Positions 46,311 to 55,000 of a stretch of DNA of 64,000 nt are shown here, in pieces. Under the pieces are notes generated by a model. The model had not been told where the DNA came from. It ran no database searches and was given only the letters and a program-made list of their open reading frames with translations. A program made the position numbers and the translations under genes. Source of the stretch: Candidatus Thiodiazotropha sp. 'RUGA' (GTDB lineage Bacteria > Pseudomonadota > Gammaproteobacteria > Chromatiales > Chromatiaceae); assembly GCA_016842065.1 (NCBI GenBank), contig JAEPDS010000010.1:46145-110144 (forward strand), given 5' to 3'. Numbering within the stretch: the first letter of the stretch is position 1; each line of letters begins with the position of its first letter.

Positions 46311-47735
46311 TTAAAAATCCACCGGTGACGTGGCACCCTGCTCGGAGTGGGGCGGTGTCTCGAACCAGGCCAGCTTCTCCTGCAGCTCGACCACGTGGCC
46401 AACGATGATCAGTGTGGGGGGCTTGGGGTGTTCCCGTTCCACGGTCTCCAGGATATTCTCCAGAGTGCCGGTGAAGACTCGCTGCATATGGGTCGTGCCC
46501 TGCTGGATCAGGGCGATCGGCATGTCGCCGGCTACCCCATGGGCCTGTAGTTCCCGGCAGATTACCGGCAGGCCGACCAGGCCCATGTAGAAAACCACGG
46601 TCTGGTTCGGCTGTGCCAGCATATCCCAGTTCAGATTCATGCTGCCGTCTTTCAGATGGCCGGTGACGAAGGTGACCGACTGGGCGTAGTCCCGATGGGT
46701 GAGGGGAATGCCGGAGTAGGTGGCGCAGCCCGCCGCCGCAGTGATTCCCGGAATCACCTGAAATGGCACCCCTTCGGCGGCCAGGGTATCGATCTCCTCA
46801 CCACCACGGCCGAAAATGAAGGGATCGCCGCCCTTCAACCGCAATACCCGCTTGCCCTGTTTGGCCAGTCTGGCCAGCAGCTTGTTGATCTCTTCCTGGC
46901 GCATGGCGTGCTTGTCGCGCTCCTTGCCCACATAGACATGCTCCGCATCGTGACGGGTCATCTCGAGAATCGGTTTTGCCACCAATCGATCGTAGACCAC
47001 CACATCTGCCTGCTGCATCAGGCGCAGTGCGCGGAAGGTCAGCAGGTCCGGGTCACCCGGTCCGGCGCCCACCAGGTAGACCTCACCCATCTCCTGATCC
47101 AGACGGGGATCTGCCAGAAGGCGCTCCATCAGCTGATCCGCCTCCTCATCGTGGCCGGAAAAGATCCGCTCAGCGACTCCTCCTTCCAGTACCCGGTCCC
47201 AAAACAGGCGCCGCTCCTCCGGTTTGCTGAAATGCTCCTTCACCCGCTGGCGAAAGCGGTTGCACAGCTCCGCCAGACGGCCGTAACCGGCGGGGATCAG
47301 GGATTCCAGCCGGGAACGGATCAGACGCGCCAGCACCGGCGATGCCCCACCGGTTGAGACGGCAGCCACCACCGGTGAGCGGTCGATGATCGAGGGGACG
47401 ATGAAACTGCACAATTCAGGCTGGTCCACCACATTCACGGGCGTTCGCCTGGCATGGGCCAGCTCGGCAATATGTCGATTGAGGTGCGGGTCGTCGGTGG
47501 CGGCGATCACCAGATGACGCTCGTTGATGTCCTCATCCTGGAAGCCTCGCGCCTGGTGGTTGAGGCGTCCCATATCCCGCCAGGTGGTCAGATTATGGGT
47601 CAATTCAGGAGAGACCAGAATCACATCTGCGGCGGATTTGAGCAGTAGTGCGATTTTTCTTTCAGCCACTGCGCCGCCGCCAACCACCAGGCATGATTTG
47701 TTTCTGATGTTCAGGAAAATAGGGAAAAAATCCAT
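46311..47735 (-). CDS. cysG: Siroheme synthase CysG (uroporphyrinogen-III methyltransferase / precorrin-2 dehydrogenase / ferrochelatase)
   Basis: 474 residues from the ATG at 47735; a TTG start three codons upstream is less likely. The N-terminal dehydrogenase/chelatase part begins with CLVVGGGAVAERKIALL and has FIVPSIIDRSPVVAAVSTGG. The C-terminal methyltransferase part begins VYLVGAGPGDPDLLT and has RLKGGDPFIFGRGGEE. It makes siroheme from uroporphyrinogen III in three steps. Siroheme is the cofactor of sulfite reductases, including DsrAB, so its place beside rhd-tusA-dsrE2 fits sulfur metabolism. The promoter region is shared with the divergent rhodanese gene. Confidence 0.94.
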   Translation of the reverse strand: MDFFPIFLNIRNKSCLVVGGGAVAERKIALLLKSAADVILVSPELTHNLTTWRDMGRLNHQARGFQDEDINERHLVIAATDDPHLNRHIAELAHARRTPVNVVDQPELCSFIVPSIIDRSPVVAAVSTGGASPVLARLIRSRLESLIPAGYGRLAELCNRFRQRVKEHFSKPEERRLFWDRVLEGGVAERIFSGHDEEADQLMERLLADPRLDQEMGEVYLVGAGPGDPDLLTFRALRLMQQADVVVYDRLVAKPILEMTRHDAEHVYVGKERDKHAMRQEEINKLLARLAKQGKRVLRLKGGDPFIFGRGGEEIDTLAAEGVPFQVIPGITAAAGCATYSGIPLTHRDYAQSVTFVTGHLKDGSMNLNWDMLAQPNQTVVFYMGLVGLPVICRELQAHGVAGDMPIALIQQGTTHMQRVFTGTLENILETVEREHPKPPTLIIVGHVVELQEKLAWFETPPHSEQGATSPVDF

Positions 47736-47913
47736 AAAATACAACCGGTTAATGAGTGTCTGTTATTCGAGATTTTGCCAGTGCGAAACTCTAGCATGAG
47801 TCAATCACACGAAAAAAGCCAGGCTTTAGGCGGCTAATCAAACTTGCAATATTTAAACACATTAATATACTAATTGACCCTGTTTTTAGAGATTTCGAGG
47901 CTGCCCGAACGTG

Positions 47914-48240
47914 ATGATAAAGGAAATAGACGCTTCCGATCTTGAAGCCCGCATGGCCAAAGACGGTGATTTTCTGCTACTGGACATCCGCAGTGCCGGT
48001 GAACTGGCCCAGGGGGTGTTACCGGATGCCGAGCATATTCCGATGCATCTGATTCCTGTTCGCATGTCCGAGCTGCCAAAAGACAAGGATCTGATCCTCT
48101 ACTGCCACAGTGGAGCACGCTCCTACCACGCATGTGCCTATCTGGCGCAGCAGGGATTCGACAATGCAGTCAATCTGCGCGGTGGTATTCTGGGTTGGGC
48201 GAGATCGGGTTATCGTCTGGAGACCAGGCTGGCAAGCTGA
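47914..48240 (+). CDS. Rhodanese-like protein of the rhd-tusA-dsrE2 cluster
   Basis: 108 residues; the ATG at 47914 follows an in-frame GTG at 47911. Single rhodanese domain: LLLDIRSAGELAQGVLPDAEHIPMHL and active-site YCHSGARS. The tusA and dsrE2 genes follow in the same direction. In Allochromatium and relatives this trio passes persulfide sulfur towards the reverse Dsr pathway; the rhodanese loads TusA. It is distinct from the rhodanese at 45283. Confidence 0.88.
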   Translation: MIKEIDASDLEARMAKDGDFLLLDIRSAGELAQGVLPDAEHIPMHLIPVRMSELPKDKDLILYCHSGARSYHACAYLAQQGFDNAVNLRGGILGWARSGYRLETRLAS

Positions 48241-48418
48241 GGCGAGCCGTCTGAAAAGATTTACAGGTAGGCCTGAATTGGTTTCGGGTCTGAGATTTTT
48301 GGAGAGGATTGGAGCGGACAGAAGCTTGCGTTTGTAAGTCGCTTGTCATATAAAGGTCCGTCTGATTTTTAACCAAAAACGATACACACACACAATTTAT
48401 TAAGCTGGAGGTCATACC

Positions 48419-48649
48419 ATGGCAGATTTTGATCAAGAACTGGACGCAAGCGGACTCAACTGTCCCCTGCCGATTCTGCGTGCGAAAAAAACCCTGAATG
48501 GTATGGAGTCCGGTAAAGTTCTGCACATCATTGCAACTGATCCAGGCTCAGTTAAGGATTTCGAAGCCTTCGCCAATCAGACTGGCAATGAGCTGATGGA
48601 ATCCAAGGAAGTCGGCGGTAAGTTTGAATTCCTCATCAAAAAGGCCTGA
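48419..48649 (+). CDS. tusA: Sulfur carrier protein TusA
   Basis: 76 residues. The CPxP signature LDASGLNCPLPILRAKKTL has the persulfide-carrying Cys15, and the second half has TDPGSVKDFEAFANQTGNEL. TusA transfers sulfur as a persulfide between rhodanese, DsrE-type proteins and targets. CTGGAGG precedes the ATG. A 178-nt gap after the rhodanese gene contains an ACACACACAC run and may carry its own promoter. Confidence 0.95.
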   Translation: MADFDQELDASGLNCPLPILRAKKTLNGMESGKVLHIIATDPGSVKDFEAFANQTGNELMESKEVGGKFEFLIKKA

Positions 48650-48699
48650 TCAGCGATCAGTTTGCCAATCCCATTAGGGACTTAATTGGAGACGAAGCA

Positions 48700-49182
48700 A
48701 TGTCAGACGAAAAAAAGTTAGCGATAATTGCGACTAAAGGCTCTTTAGACTGGGCCTATCCGCCATTCATCCTGGCCTCAACAGCCGCTGCACTGGGCTA
48801 TGAAACCGAGATCTTCTTCACTTTCTACGGTCTGCAGCTCCTGAAAAAGGATCTGGATCTGGAAGTGACCCCTCTGGGCAATCCCGGTATGCCCATGCCG
48901 ATGGGTATGGACAAGTGGTTCCCTGTGGTCGGTCTGGCACTTCCAGGCATGCAGGGCATGATGACCAGCATGATGAAGAAAAAGATGGCTTCAAAAGGCG
49001 TTGCCGACCTGACTGAATTGCGTGAGCTTTGTCAGGAAGCTGAAGTCAAGCTGATCGCCTGTCAGATGACAGTGGATCTGTTCGAAATGAATACCTCTGA
49101 ATTCATCGACGGTATCGAATACGCCGGTGCCGCCCGATTCTTCGAATTCGCGGGTACAAGCGATATCTGCCTTTACATTTAA
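48700..49182 (+). CDS. dsrE2: DsrE2-like sulfurtransferase (DsrE/F/H-like superfamily)
   Basis: 160 residues. LAIIATKGSLDWAYPPFILASTAAALGYETEIFFTFYGL is the conserved N-terminal part of DsrE2 proteins. The C-terminal KLIACQMTVDLFEM carries Cys121, the conserved sulfur-binding position, with Cys111 nearby. The middle is Met-rich (MPMPMGMD, MQGMMTSMMKKKM), a possible membrane-contact segment. It follows tusA by 50 nt. The gene order rhd-tusA-dsrE2 is a known sulfur-oxidiser trio, which gives weight to the symbol. A strong terminator follows. Confidence 0.9.
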   Translation: MSDEKKLAIIATKGSLDWAYPPFILASTAAALGYETEIFFTFYGLQLLKKDLDLEVTPLGNPGMPMPMGMDKWFPVVGLALPGMQGMMTSMMKKKMASKGVADLTELRELCQEAEVKLIACQMTVDLFEMNTSEFIDGIEYAGAARFFEFAGTSDICLYI

Positions 49183-49204
49183 CCCTGAGTAAATGCAGTC
49201 ACGG

Positions 49205-49236
49205 CGCCGCCCCACAAGGGCGGCGTTTTTTTTTTG
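49205..49236 (+). terminator. Rho-independent terminator after dsrE2
   Basis: CGCCGCCC (49205-49212) pairs with GGGCGGCG (49218-49225) around a 5-nt loop, followed by a run of T to about 49236. It closes the rhd-tusA-dsrE2 unit. Confidence 0.93.
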
Positions 49237-49520
49237 CGCTTGAAAAAGCTGCACCCGGATTGTCAGCAGTCAACCATTCAAGCCGCAAATGTCCGCCAAT
49301 CACCGCAAGCAAGCGCAAAATGTATCGGCCGGGTTGCCGCTCGGGCTCTTATTGAGCGGGGCTGTTGTTCGGAGTCAATGAGTTGATTCCAGCGTGGGTG
49401 TTTTGCAACGATTATGTCGGATTAGGCCGGTTAACACCTAGGCCGCTTTACAAGCCCATTGAGTGCGTGACCAAAGGAGCCTCCGGCTCTGGCGGAGGCC
49501 ATTCAACTTGGAATTGACTG

Positions 49521-49551
49521 AATAAAAAAGGGTGCGGCATCAGCCGCACCC
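49521..49551 (-). terminator. Rho-independent terminator of the FadL-type gene
   Basis: GGGTGCGGC (49530-49538) pairs with GCCGCACCC (49543-49551). The A run AATAAAAAA before it gives the U tract on the minus strand. It lies 40 nt after the stop of the minus-strand porin gene. Confidence 0.9.
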
Positions 49552-49591
49552 GAATTTCTACCCATGTGAGTGGATATGGATCCGTGGGTTT

Positions 49592-50869
49592 TTACATGAA
49601 GGTCTTGGTCACGCCGAGACCGAACAGATGCACACTGGAGTCATAGGTGCCGTTCACCGCGGTGGTGCCGTTCAACTCCTCACCAGCAACGGCTGCTTTG
49701 CTGCTGTTGACGGTGCGTTTGTCGAAATCGACGTACATATAGGCCACATCGAATGTCCAGCCATCATCGATGGTGTGTCCAACGCCCAGACTGTAGAGCT
49801 GACGATCCGCATCAGGCACCCGCGGACTGAAATAGTCATCTTTCTGTGGGGTTTCGTCATAGGTGTAGCCAATCCGCAATTGGGTTGCCTTGGTGAAGTC
49901 ATAGGTCACGCCAAGACGGTAGGCGGAGGCATTGTCGAAGTCGTTGACACTGGTAAAGATGTTGGAGCCGTATTGTTCGTTTTTGACTTCCAGGGTATCG
50001 AACTTGTTCCAGCCGGTGCGGGTGTAGTCAAATTCGATCGCCAGCTTTTCAGTGGCTTCATAGCGTGCCCCGACCTGCAGACGCCAGGGCAGCTCAAGGG
50101 TTGCTGTGACCTCATCTGAGAGGGTTGAGGGCAGTACGCCGACGTCATCATCCAGGGTGCCTTCCGCTTTGATCTTCGAGCTGGAGTGGTAGCTCAGACC
50201 GAAACTCCAGCTATCCACCACCAGCAGGCCGCCCAGGTTGAAACCGACCCCCTGGCCATCACCTTCCAGATTGAAGCCCGGATAGGTGCCGCCATCGTTG
50301 AGAACGCTGTTGAACAGCACTTCCCGCATCCAGTAGTAGTCGACACCGATCGCCAGAGCGGCCTGATCGTTGAGTTTGTAGGATGCGCTGGGGCTGAAGG
50401 CGACGATCTCAAGCTTGGTCTGAGTCGGCATGAATGAACCCAACGGATATTGATCGCTGTAGGTATCCGTCTCCCAGTCGGTCTCCAGACCGAAGGGGGC
50501 GTTCACCGAGATGCCCAGCGACCACTCCTCGTTGAGGGTGTCGTGTACCGATATCGCCGGTACGGCAACCAGTTCGTTGCCTTCACTGTCGACTGTTCCA
50601 GATCCGGTATCGACGCTCAGGTCGGGCAGTACCAGGTTGGTTCCCAAAGAGATGGAACTGCCTTCGTGAAAAGACATGGCGGCCGGGTTGTAGGGGATGG
50701 CACCCAGGACTTCGTGATTTGCGACCAGCGCATTGGATGTGGCCGTGCCTGCGATGCTCAGCTCCGGAATGGCGAAGCCTGAGGCCTGCACTCCTGAGCT
50801 GGCCATCAACAGGGCCGAACTGCAGGCGACTGCTAGGGTAGTGGCTTGAAACTTATTGTTATGGTGCAT
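49592..50869 (-). CDS. OmpP1/FadL/TodX family outer-membrane transport protein
   Basis: 425 residues. A signal peptide ends near residue 30 (SSGVQA), followed by SGFAIPELSIAGTATSNALVANHEVLGAIPYNPAAMSF, the plug-domain start of FadL relatives with the NPAAM motif. The rest is a beta barrel of amphipathic strands, ending VHLFGLGVTKTFM with a C-terminal aromatic/hydrophobic residue. Such proteins let hydrophobic compounds (fatty acids, aromatics) enter through the outer membrane. Monocistronic. Substrate unknown. Confidence 0.9.
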   Translation of the reverse strand: MHHNNKFQATTLAVACSSALLMASSGVQASGFAIPELSIAGTATSNALVANHEVLGAIPYNPAAMSFHEGSSISLGTNLVLPDLSVDTGSGTVDSEGNELVAVPAISVHDTLNEEWSLGISVNAPFGLETDWETDTYSDQYPLGSFMPTQTKLEIVAFSPSASYKLNDQAALAIGVDYYWMREVLFNSVLNDGGTYPGFNLEGDGQGVGFNLGGLLVVDSWSFGLSYHSSSKIKAEGTLDDDVGVLPSTLSDEVTATLELPWRLQVGARYEATEKLAIEFDYTRTGWNKFDTLEVKNEQYGSNIFTSVNDFDNASAYRLGVTYDFTKATQLRIGYTYDETPQKDDYFSPRVPDADRQLYSLGVGHTIDDGWTFDVAYMYVDFDKRTVNSSKAAVAGEELNGTTAVNGTYDSSVHLFGLGVTKTFM

Positions 50870-51010
50870 GCGGATCCTCCACCTTTCTGTTGTTATGTCC
50901 AGACGGTCCCTTCCTTGAGTTAGGTCCTGATTGAGTCTGGTGCGATTCTATTCCTGATCAGACCATTTATCATCCATCGGCGCGTTCAGTCAAACTGAAG
51001 ATCGGTTAAA

Positions 51011-51027
51011 TGTGCTAACAGGCCCTA
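51011..51027 (+). repeat. End fragment of the TA-flanked repeat family
   Basis: TGTGCTAACAGGCCCTA matches the right end of the full repeat with one base change in the TTAAC core. It lies upstream of the LysR-type gene. Confidence 0.45.
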
Positions 51028-51154
51028 GCAGAAATTACCACAACCTGTCTCCGGGAAAAAAGGAAAAGTGTATCAGCGCTCCCTAAAGCCAGCTGTTTGT
51101 GGTATAAAAGTTGTTTATCCATACAAAGAACAACTGATTGGGCATCATAGACAT

Positions 51155-52063
51155 ATGGCGGATCGTAGATTACAGGTTTTTCATACAGTTGCGCGTCTTT
51201 TAAGCTTTACCAAGGCGGCTGAGACCTTGCATATGACCCAGCCGGCAGTAACCTTTCAGGTACGTCAACTGGAAGAGTATTTCAACACTCGGCTGTTCGA
51301 CAGAACCCACAACCGGATCAGCCTGACTGAGGCTGGTGAACGGGTATTCAGTTACGCCGATCGAATTTTCGACCTCTATGCGGATATGGAGAACTCTGTC
51401 CGGGAGATGACCGGAGAGATCCGTGGTGCATTGACGATTGGCGCCAGCACCACCATCGCGGAGTATATGCTGCCCTCGCTACTGGGGGATTTCGGCACAC
51501 GCTATCCGGAAGTGACGATCCATCTGCGGGTTTCCAACTCCGAAGGGATTGTCTCCATGGTGGAGAACAACAATATCGATCTGGGGGTCGTGGAGGCACC
51601 GGTCGGTAACAAGAACCTGGTGGTCGAGGTTTGTCGTAATGACCAACTGGTGGCCATCGTCCCGCCCAATCATGATCTGGCGAATCAGGAAACTGTGGCG
51701 ATTGAGAAGTTGCTGGAGTACCCCTTCATCTGCCGGGAAGAGGGGTCAGGCACCCGTGAGGTGATCAATGAGTATCTGGACAACAATTGTGCAGATTCGA
51801 CGCTCAACATCTACATGGAGCTGGGCAGTCCGGAAGCGGTAAAAGGTGCAGTGGAAGCAAGTATGGGGGTCTCGGTGGTCTCCCGGGCGACCATCCAGAA
51901 AGAGTTGAAGCTGGACACCCTGAGGGCGATCAATCTGGCGCCGGCTATGGAGCGTCCATTCTCATTTGTCCATCAGAAGCAGAAATTTCGCTTGCGGGCC
52001 ATGGAAGAGCTGCTCGAATTTGCTCGTGGCTATTGTGAGGATCATGCTGAAGAGCAGTTGTAG
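51155..52063 (+). CDS. LysR family transcriptional regulator (YeiE/CysB-like group)
   Basis: 302 residues from the ATG at 51155; a longer frame upstream has no conserved sequence. N-terminal helix-turn-helix: LQVFHTVARLLSFTKAAETLHMTQPAVTFQVRQLEEYFNTRLFDR. The periplasmic-binding-like effector domain follows (LTIGASTTIAEYMLPSLLGDFGTRYPEV). The end (LEFARGYCEDHAEEQL) has the usual helix. The group includes sulfur- and sulfite-related regulators, but the target is not known. The stop TAG is at 52061-52063, inside the start of a TA-flanked repeat remnant. Confidence 0.85.
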   Translation: MADRRLQVFHTVARLLSFTKAAETLHMTQPAVTFQVRQLEEYFNTRLFDRTHNRISLTEAGERVFSYADRIFDLYADMENSVREMTGEIRGALTIGASTTIAEYMLPSLLGDFGTRYPEVTIHLRVSNSEGIVSMVENNNIDLGVVEAPVGNKNLVVEVCRNDQLVAIVPPNHDLANQETVAIEKLLEYPFICREEGSGTREVINEYLDNNCADSTLNIYMELGSPEAVKGAVEASMGVSVVSRATIQKELKLDTLRAINLAPAMERPFSFVHQKQKFRLRAMEELLEFARGYCEDHAEEQL

Positions 52064-52081
52064 GGTCTGTTAACAGGCCCT
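52061..52081. repeat. Joined-end palindrome of the TA-flanked repeat family at the LysR stop codon
   Basis: TAGGGTCTGTTAACAGGCCCT is a near-perfect palindrome centred on GTTAAC, as if both ends of the repeat had fused after loss of the interior. Its first three bases are the TAG stop of the LysR gene. Confidence 0.6.
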
Positions 52082-52113
52082 GAAAAGCCCTAACAGCAAC
52101 GAGGTTGGTATCG

Positions 52114-52500
52114 GTGCATATTGTACCCAAACAGCAAAAGCTCGATCCTGAGCAGCAGCGTCTGCTGGACCTCTTCAAGCAGATTGCGCCGAGCGAGCGG
52201 GATTCTCTGTTGGCGTTTGCTGAGTTTCTGTCACAACGGCGCTCTCAGGAGGCGGTGGTGGTAGAGCGGAACTCGCCCCCGGAGCCAAAGCCACTGGAAC
52301 GGCCTGGAGATGAGTCCGTGGTGAAAGCGATCAAGCGCCTTTCCGAGAGCTATTTCATGCTCGAACGGGATCAGTTGCTGGATGAGACCTCGTCCCTGAT
52401 GACCTCCCATATCATGCAGGGCAGGGCCGCCGCGGAAGTGATCGACGACCTGGAAGCACTGTTTAAGAAGCGCTATCAAGACTATCTGAGCAACTCATAA
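52114..52500 (+). CDS. Conserved-looking helical protein of unknown function
   Basis: 128 residues from the GTG at 52114, 9 nt after a GAGG; a TTG at 52105 is an alternative. The sequence is helical and charged: DPEQQRLLDLFKQIAPSERDSLLAFAEFLSQR, then a Pro-rich linker (SPPEPKPLERPGD) and a second helical part SVVKAIKRLSESYFMLERDQLLDETSSLMTSHI ending with LEALFKKRYQDYL. No signal peptide or membrane segment. No family was recognised. It lies 83 nt upstream of the AI-2E-type transporter gene. Confidence 0.6.
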   Translation: MHIVPKQQKLDPEQQRLLDLFKQIAPSERDSLLAFAEFLSQRRSQEAVVVERNSPPEPKPLERPGDESVVKAIKRLSESYFMLERDQLLDETSSLMTSHIMQGRAAAEVIDDLEALFKKRYQDYLSNS

Positions 52501-52583
52501 ATCACCCGCAGGCTGAAAGCGATATGGTGAGTCATCGGGTTAACAGGACCAAACATCCGCCTATTTGATACCGGGTTATTCAT

Positions 52584-53654
52584 ATGCAGGTTATTACCAA
52601 CTGGTTCAAGCGCTACTTCTCAGATCCTCAGATCATCTTTCTGACTCTCTTCCTGCTGCTTTTTTTCGGCATCGTGATCACCATGGGGGATATGCTTGCA
52701 CCGGTATTGGCGAGCATCGTGATCGCCTATCTGCTCGAGGGGATCGTGACACAAATGGAGCGTCGCTCCTGGCCCAGGCTGATCTCTGTGATTCTGGTGT
52801 TCATTCTGTTTCTGTTGTTCGTCGCCCTGATCATGCTTGGACTGCTGCCGCTGCTATCCCGCCAGGTAACGGACTTTCTGCAACAACTGCCGAATATGAT
52901 CGCAATGGGGCAGCAGGCCCTGATGCAGCTACCCGAACGATATCCGGATCTGATACCCCAGGCGCAGGTGGATGAGTTGATTCAGCAGCTGCGTAATGAG
53001 ATTGCCTCGTTTGCCCAGCAGGCAGTCACCTGGTCGCTTGCCTCGGTGGTTGGTGTGATCACCCTGGTGGTCTACCTGATCCTGATGCCCCTGCTGGTGT
53101 TCTTCTTTCTCAAGGACAAGCATCTGATCATCGACTGGTTTGTCTCCTACCTTCCCCGCCATCGACGATTCTCGGTAACGGTCTGGAAGGATGTGGATGT
53201 ACAGATTGCCAATTACGTGCGTGGCAAGTTCTGGGAGATCATCATCATCTGGTCAGCCAGCTTCGTCGCCTTTTCCATGCTTGGGTTGAATTATGCTCTG
53301 CTGTTGGCTGTGTTGGTGGGTTTGTCGGTGATCATTCCCTACATCGGTGCTGCTGTGGTGACCATTCCAGTGCTGTTCATCGCCTGGTTTCAGTGGGGCT
53401 GGTCCTCAGACTTCGCCTGGTTGGCCGCGATCTATTTCATCATTCAGGCCCTGGATGGCAATGTATTGGTACCACTGCTCTTCTCAGAGGTGGTCAATCT
53501 TCATCCGGTTGCCATCATTGTGGCGATTCTGGTATTCGGTGGCTTTTGGGGGTTCTGGGGGGTGTTTTTCGCCATTCCACTGGCCACACTGGTGCAGGCT
53601 GTGCTGACGGCCTGGCCGCGCAATGAGTTCGAGGATGAGGTGGCTGTAGAGTAA
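52584..53654 (+). CDS. AI-2E/PerM family permease
   Basis: 356 residues with about eight hydrophobic segments. LVFFFLKDKHLIIDWFVSYLPRHRR, VRGKFWEIIIIW, LVGLSVIIPYIGAAVVTIPVL and LVPLLFSEVVNLHPVAIIVAILVFGGFWGFWGVFFAIPLATLV are characteristic of the AI-2E transporter family (PF01594). Family members export autoinducer 2 or move Na+/H+; the substrate here is unknown. The membrane helices are flanked by a long amphipathic periplasmic region (about 95-150). Confidence 0.87.
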   Translation: MQVITNWFKRYFSDPQIIFLTLFLLLFFGIVITMGDMLAPVLASIVIAYLLEGIVTQMERRSWPRLISVILVFILFLLFVALIMLGLLPLLSRQVTDFLQQLPNMIAMGQQALMQLPERYPDLIPQAQVDELIQQLRNEIASFAQQAVTWSLASVVGVITLVVYLILMPLLVFFFLKDKHLIIDWFVSYLPRHRRFSVTVWKDVDVQIANYVRGKFWEIIIIWSASFVAFSMLGLNYALLLAVLVGLSVIIPYIGAAVVTIPVLFIAWFQWGWSSDFAWLAAIYFIIQALDGNVLVPLLFSEVVNLHPVAIIVAILVFGGFWGFWGVFFAIPLATLVQAVLTAWPRNEFEDEVAVE

Positions 53655-53715
53655 TCCCTGCCCGGCTCCCGGGAGTGGGAGGTAGCGGACAGGGTTATGA
53701 GCAATGCTGGGAGTC

Positions 53716-53907
53716 TCAGGCCTTTTTGGTGTTGATGCCAAACAGGCTCCACAGCGGGCAGTAGGAGACCAGCCCGGTGACCAGCGGCACAGCACCAATC
53801 GCGCCAAGCCAGTTGATCGGGTCACTGAGCAGGAAGCCCCACGCAAGAATCGCCAGACCGCCCACAATCCTGAGAGTACGTTCTATACCGCCGACATTTT
53901 GAGTCAT
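53716..53907 (-). CDS. DUF2892 family small membrane protein
   Basis: 63 residues. NVGGIERTLRIVGGLAILAWGF, then LLSDPINWLGAIGAVPLVTGLVSYCPLWSLFGINT, with two hydrophobic helices. This matches the DUF2892/YgaP transmembrane family, often near rhodaneses or Crp/Fnr regulators. Function unknown. It is followed on the same strand, after 218 nt, by the Crp/Fnr gene reading in the same direction. Confidence 0.8.
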   Translation of the reverse strand: MTQNVGGIERTLRIVGGLAILAWGFLLSDPINWLGAIGAVPLVTGLVSYCPLWSLFGINTKKA

Positions 53908-54111
53908 ACTGTTTCTCCTGAGTAATACATTTGCTGTCGTTGTTCAGACCAGGGGCTTGGTTTGCCTCAGTGGGCTGAAATTGACCCTATGCCTGAGAAC
54001 CGCTCTTGGCATCGGATCGATGGTGGTTCAGAGCATAGATCTCCGTTGCGACAATGTATGTGACTAAGTCACACTGCAGGTGGAGCTTATAAAGCTGTCG
54101 TATCAGAGGCT

Positions 54112-54125
54112 GCTAACAGGTCCTA
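54112..54125 (-). repeat. Repeat terminus adjoining the Crp/Fnr stop codon
   Basis: On the minus strand the sequence after the stop TAA reads TAGGACCTGTTAGC, matching the TAGGGYCTGTTAAC end of the TA-flanked family. The rest of the element is not recognisable. Confidence 0.4.
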
Positions 54126-54812
54126 TTAGTGGTTTTCACGGCTTTTTTCGATAAGACGCTGTTCGTTACAGATATTGATGACACCTCTGGCAGTGGAGAT
54201 CATCTGCTGTTGCTCAAGGTCTTTTAAAATGCGACTGACCACCTCACGGGAAGTTCCAAGGTCAGAGGCGATCATCTGATGGGTCGATTCGATTCTTGAG
54301 CCGCTCTGTTTGCCGAGTTGGATCAGATGCCCTGCCAGACGTCGATCTACCCGGCGAAAGGCAATCTCTTCCACAATGCCGATCACCTCGCTGAGTCTGC
54401 TGCTGATCAGGTTGAAAAGATAGTTACGCCAGGCCGGGGTCTGGTCCGTCCAGCGAATCACATCGGCGGTACTGATCAGCACGGCTTCGATCGGTTCTTC
54501 CGACACCGCATAGGCTGGAAAAGGCTCTCCATTCATGATGCAGGAGGCGGTCAGAATGCAGCTCTCGCCGGGACCGATCCGATAGAGAGTGATCTCACGG
54601 CCGTTCTCACTCAGTTTGTAGACCCGTGCGGATCCCGAGATCACCAGAGCCAAATGGGAACATTGCGTACCCTGATGGCAGATCGGCTGGTCGCCTGGCA
54701 GCTCGATCTTATTAGCGCGTTCGAAGAAACTCTGTTGAAAGCCGCTCTCCGCCTGTTGCAGAAACTGAAACTGCTGGGTAATTTGAGCTATGTTGCTGGT
54801 GTCGGTAATCAA
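54126..54812 (-). CDS. Crp/Fnr family transcriptional regulator
   Basis: 228 residues. A cyclic-nucleotide-binding fold (about 30-140) contains HQGTQCSHLALVISGSARVYKLSENGREITLYRIGPGESC, and the C-terminal winged helix-turn-helix has THQMIASDLGTSREVVSRILKDLEQQQ. The four N-terminal cysteines of FNR are absent, so it does not hold the FNR-type Fe-S cluster; cysteines do occur near residues 46 and 88-95 (SCILTASC). It is divergent from the hybrid kinase gene with a 188-nt gap and probably controls local redox or stress genes. Ligand unknown. Confidence 0.87.
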   Translation of the reverse strand: MITDTSNIAQITQQFQFLQQAESGFQQSFFERANKIELPGDQPICHQGTQCSHLALVISGSARVYKLSENGREITLYRIGPGESCILTASCIMNGEPFPAYAVSEEPIEAVLISTADVIRWTDQTPAWRNYLFNLISSRLSEVIGIVEEIAFRRVDRRLAGHLIQLGKQSGSRIESTHQMIASDLGTSREVVSRILKDLEQQQMISTARGVINICNEQRLIEKSRENH

Positions 54813-55000
54813 GTCAACCTCAAGCTATTACTGTCACGGGATTGATCGAACAGGGAGATCGTTGCCGATAGTAGTTCGTTGTGATGATCCAATGCAATGT
54901 GAATCGTGGATCCAAACTGAAATGCTTGTAAATGAGGCAGTTGTATCCATGATATGCTAATTTACTAGATATTTTTGTTGTTAGGCGCCGAAATAGAGTC

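Larger units (their letters stand above)
49183..49591. other. 409-nt gap with two terminators and a diverged repeat
   Basis: Contains the dsrE2 terminator at its left end and the FadL-gene terminator at its right end. Around 49279-49320 a diverged relative of the CGCAAATGAACGC repeat (GCCGCAAATGTCCGCCAATC) occurs, and TTAACACCTAGGCC near 49432 resembles the TA-flanked repeat end. No gene was accepted. Confidence 0.55.

Noticed and set aside
47911..49182. A full reverse dsr operon
   Set aside because: Only rhd, tusA and dsrE2 are present; no dsrA, dsrB, dsrC or dsrL genes appear in the window.
54813..55000. CRP/FNR-type binding site between the regulator and hybrid kinase
   Set aside because: TTGTGA occurs but no properly spaced inverted half-site could be found, so no operator is claimed.
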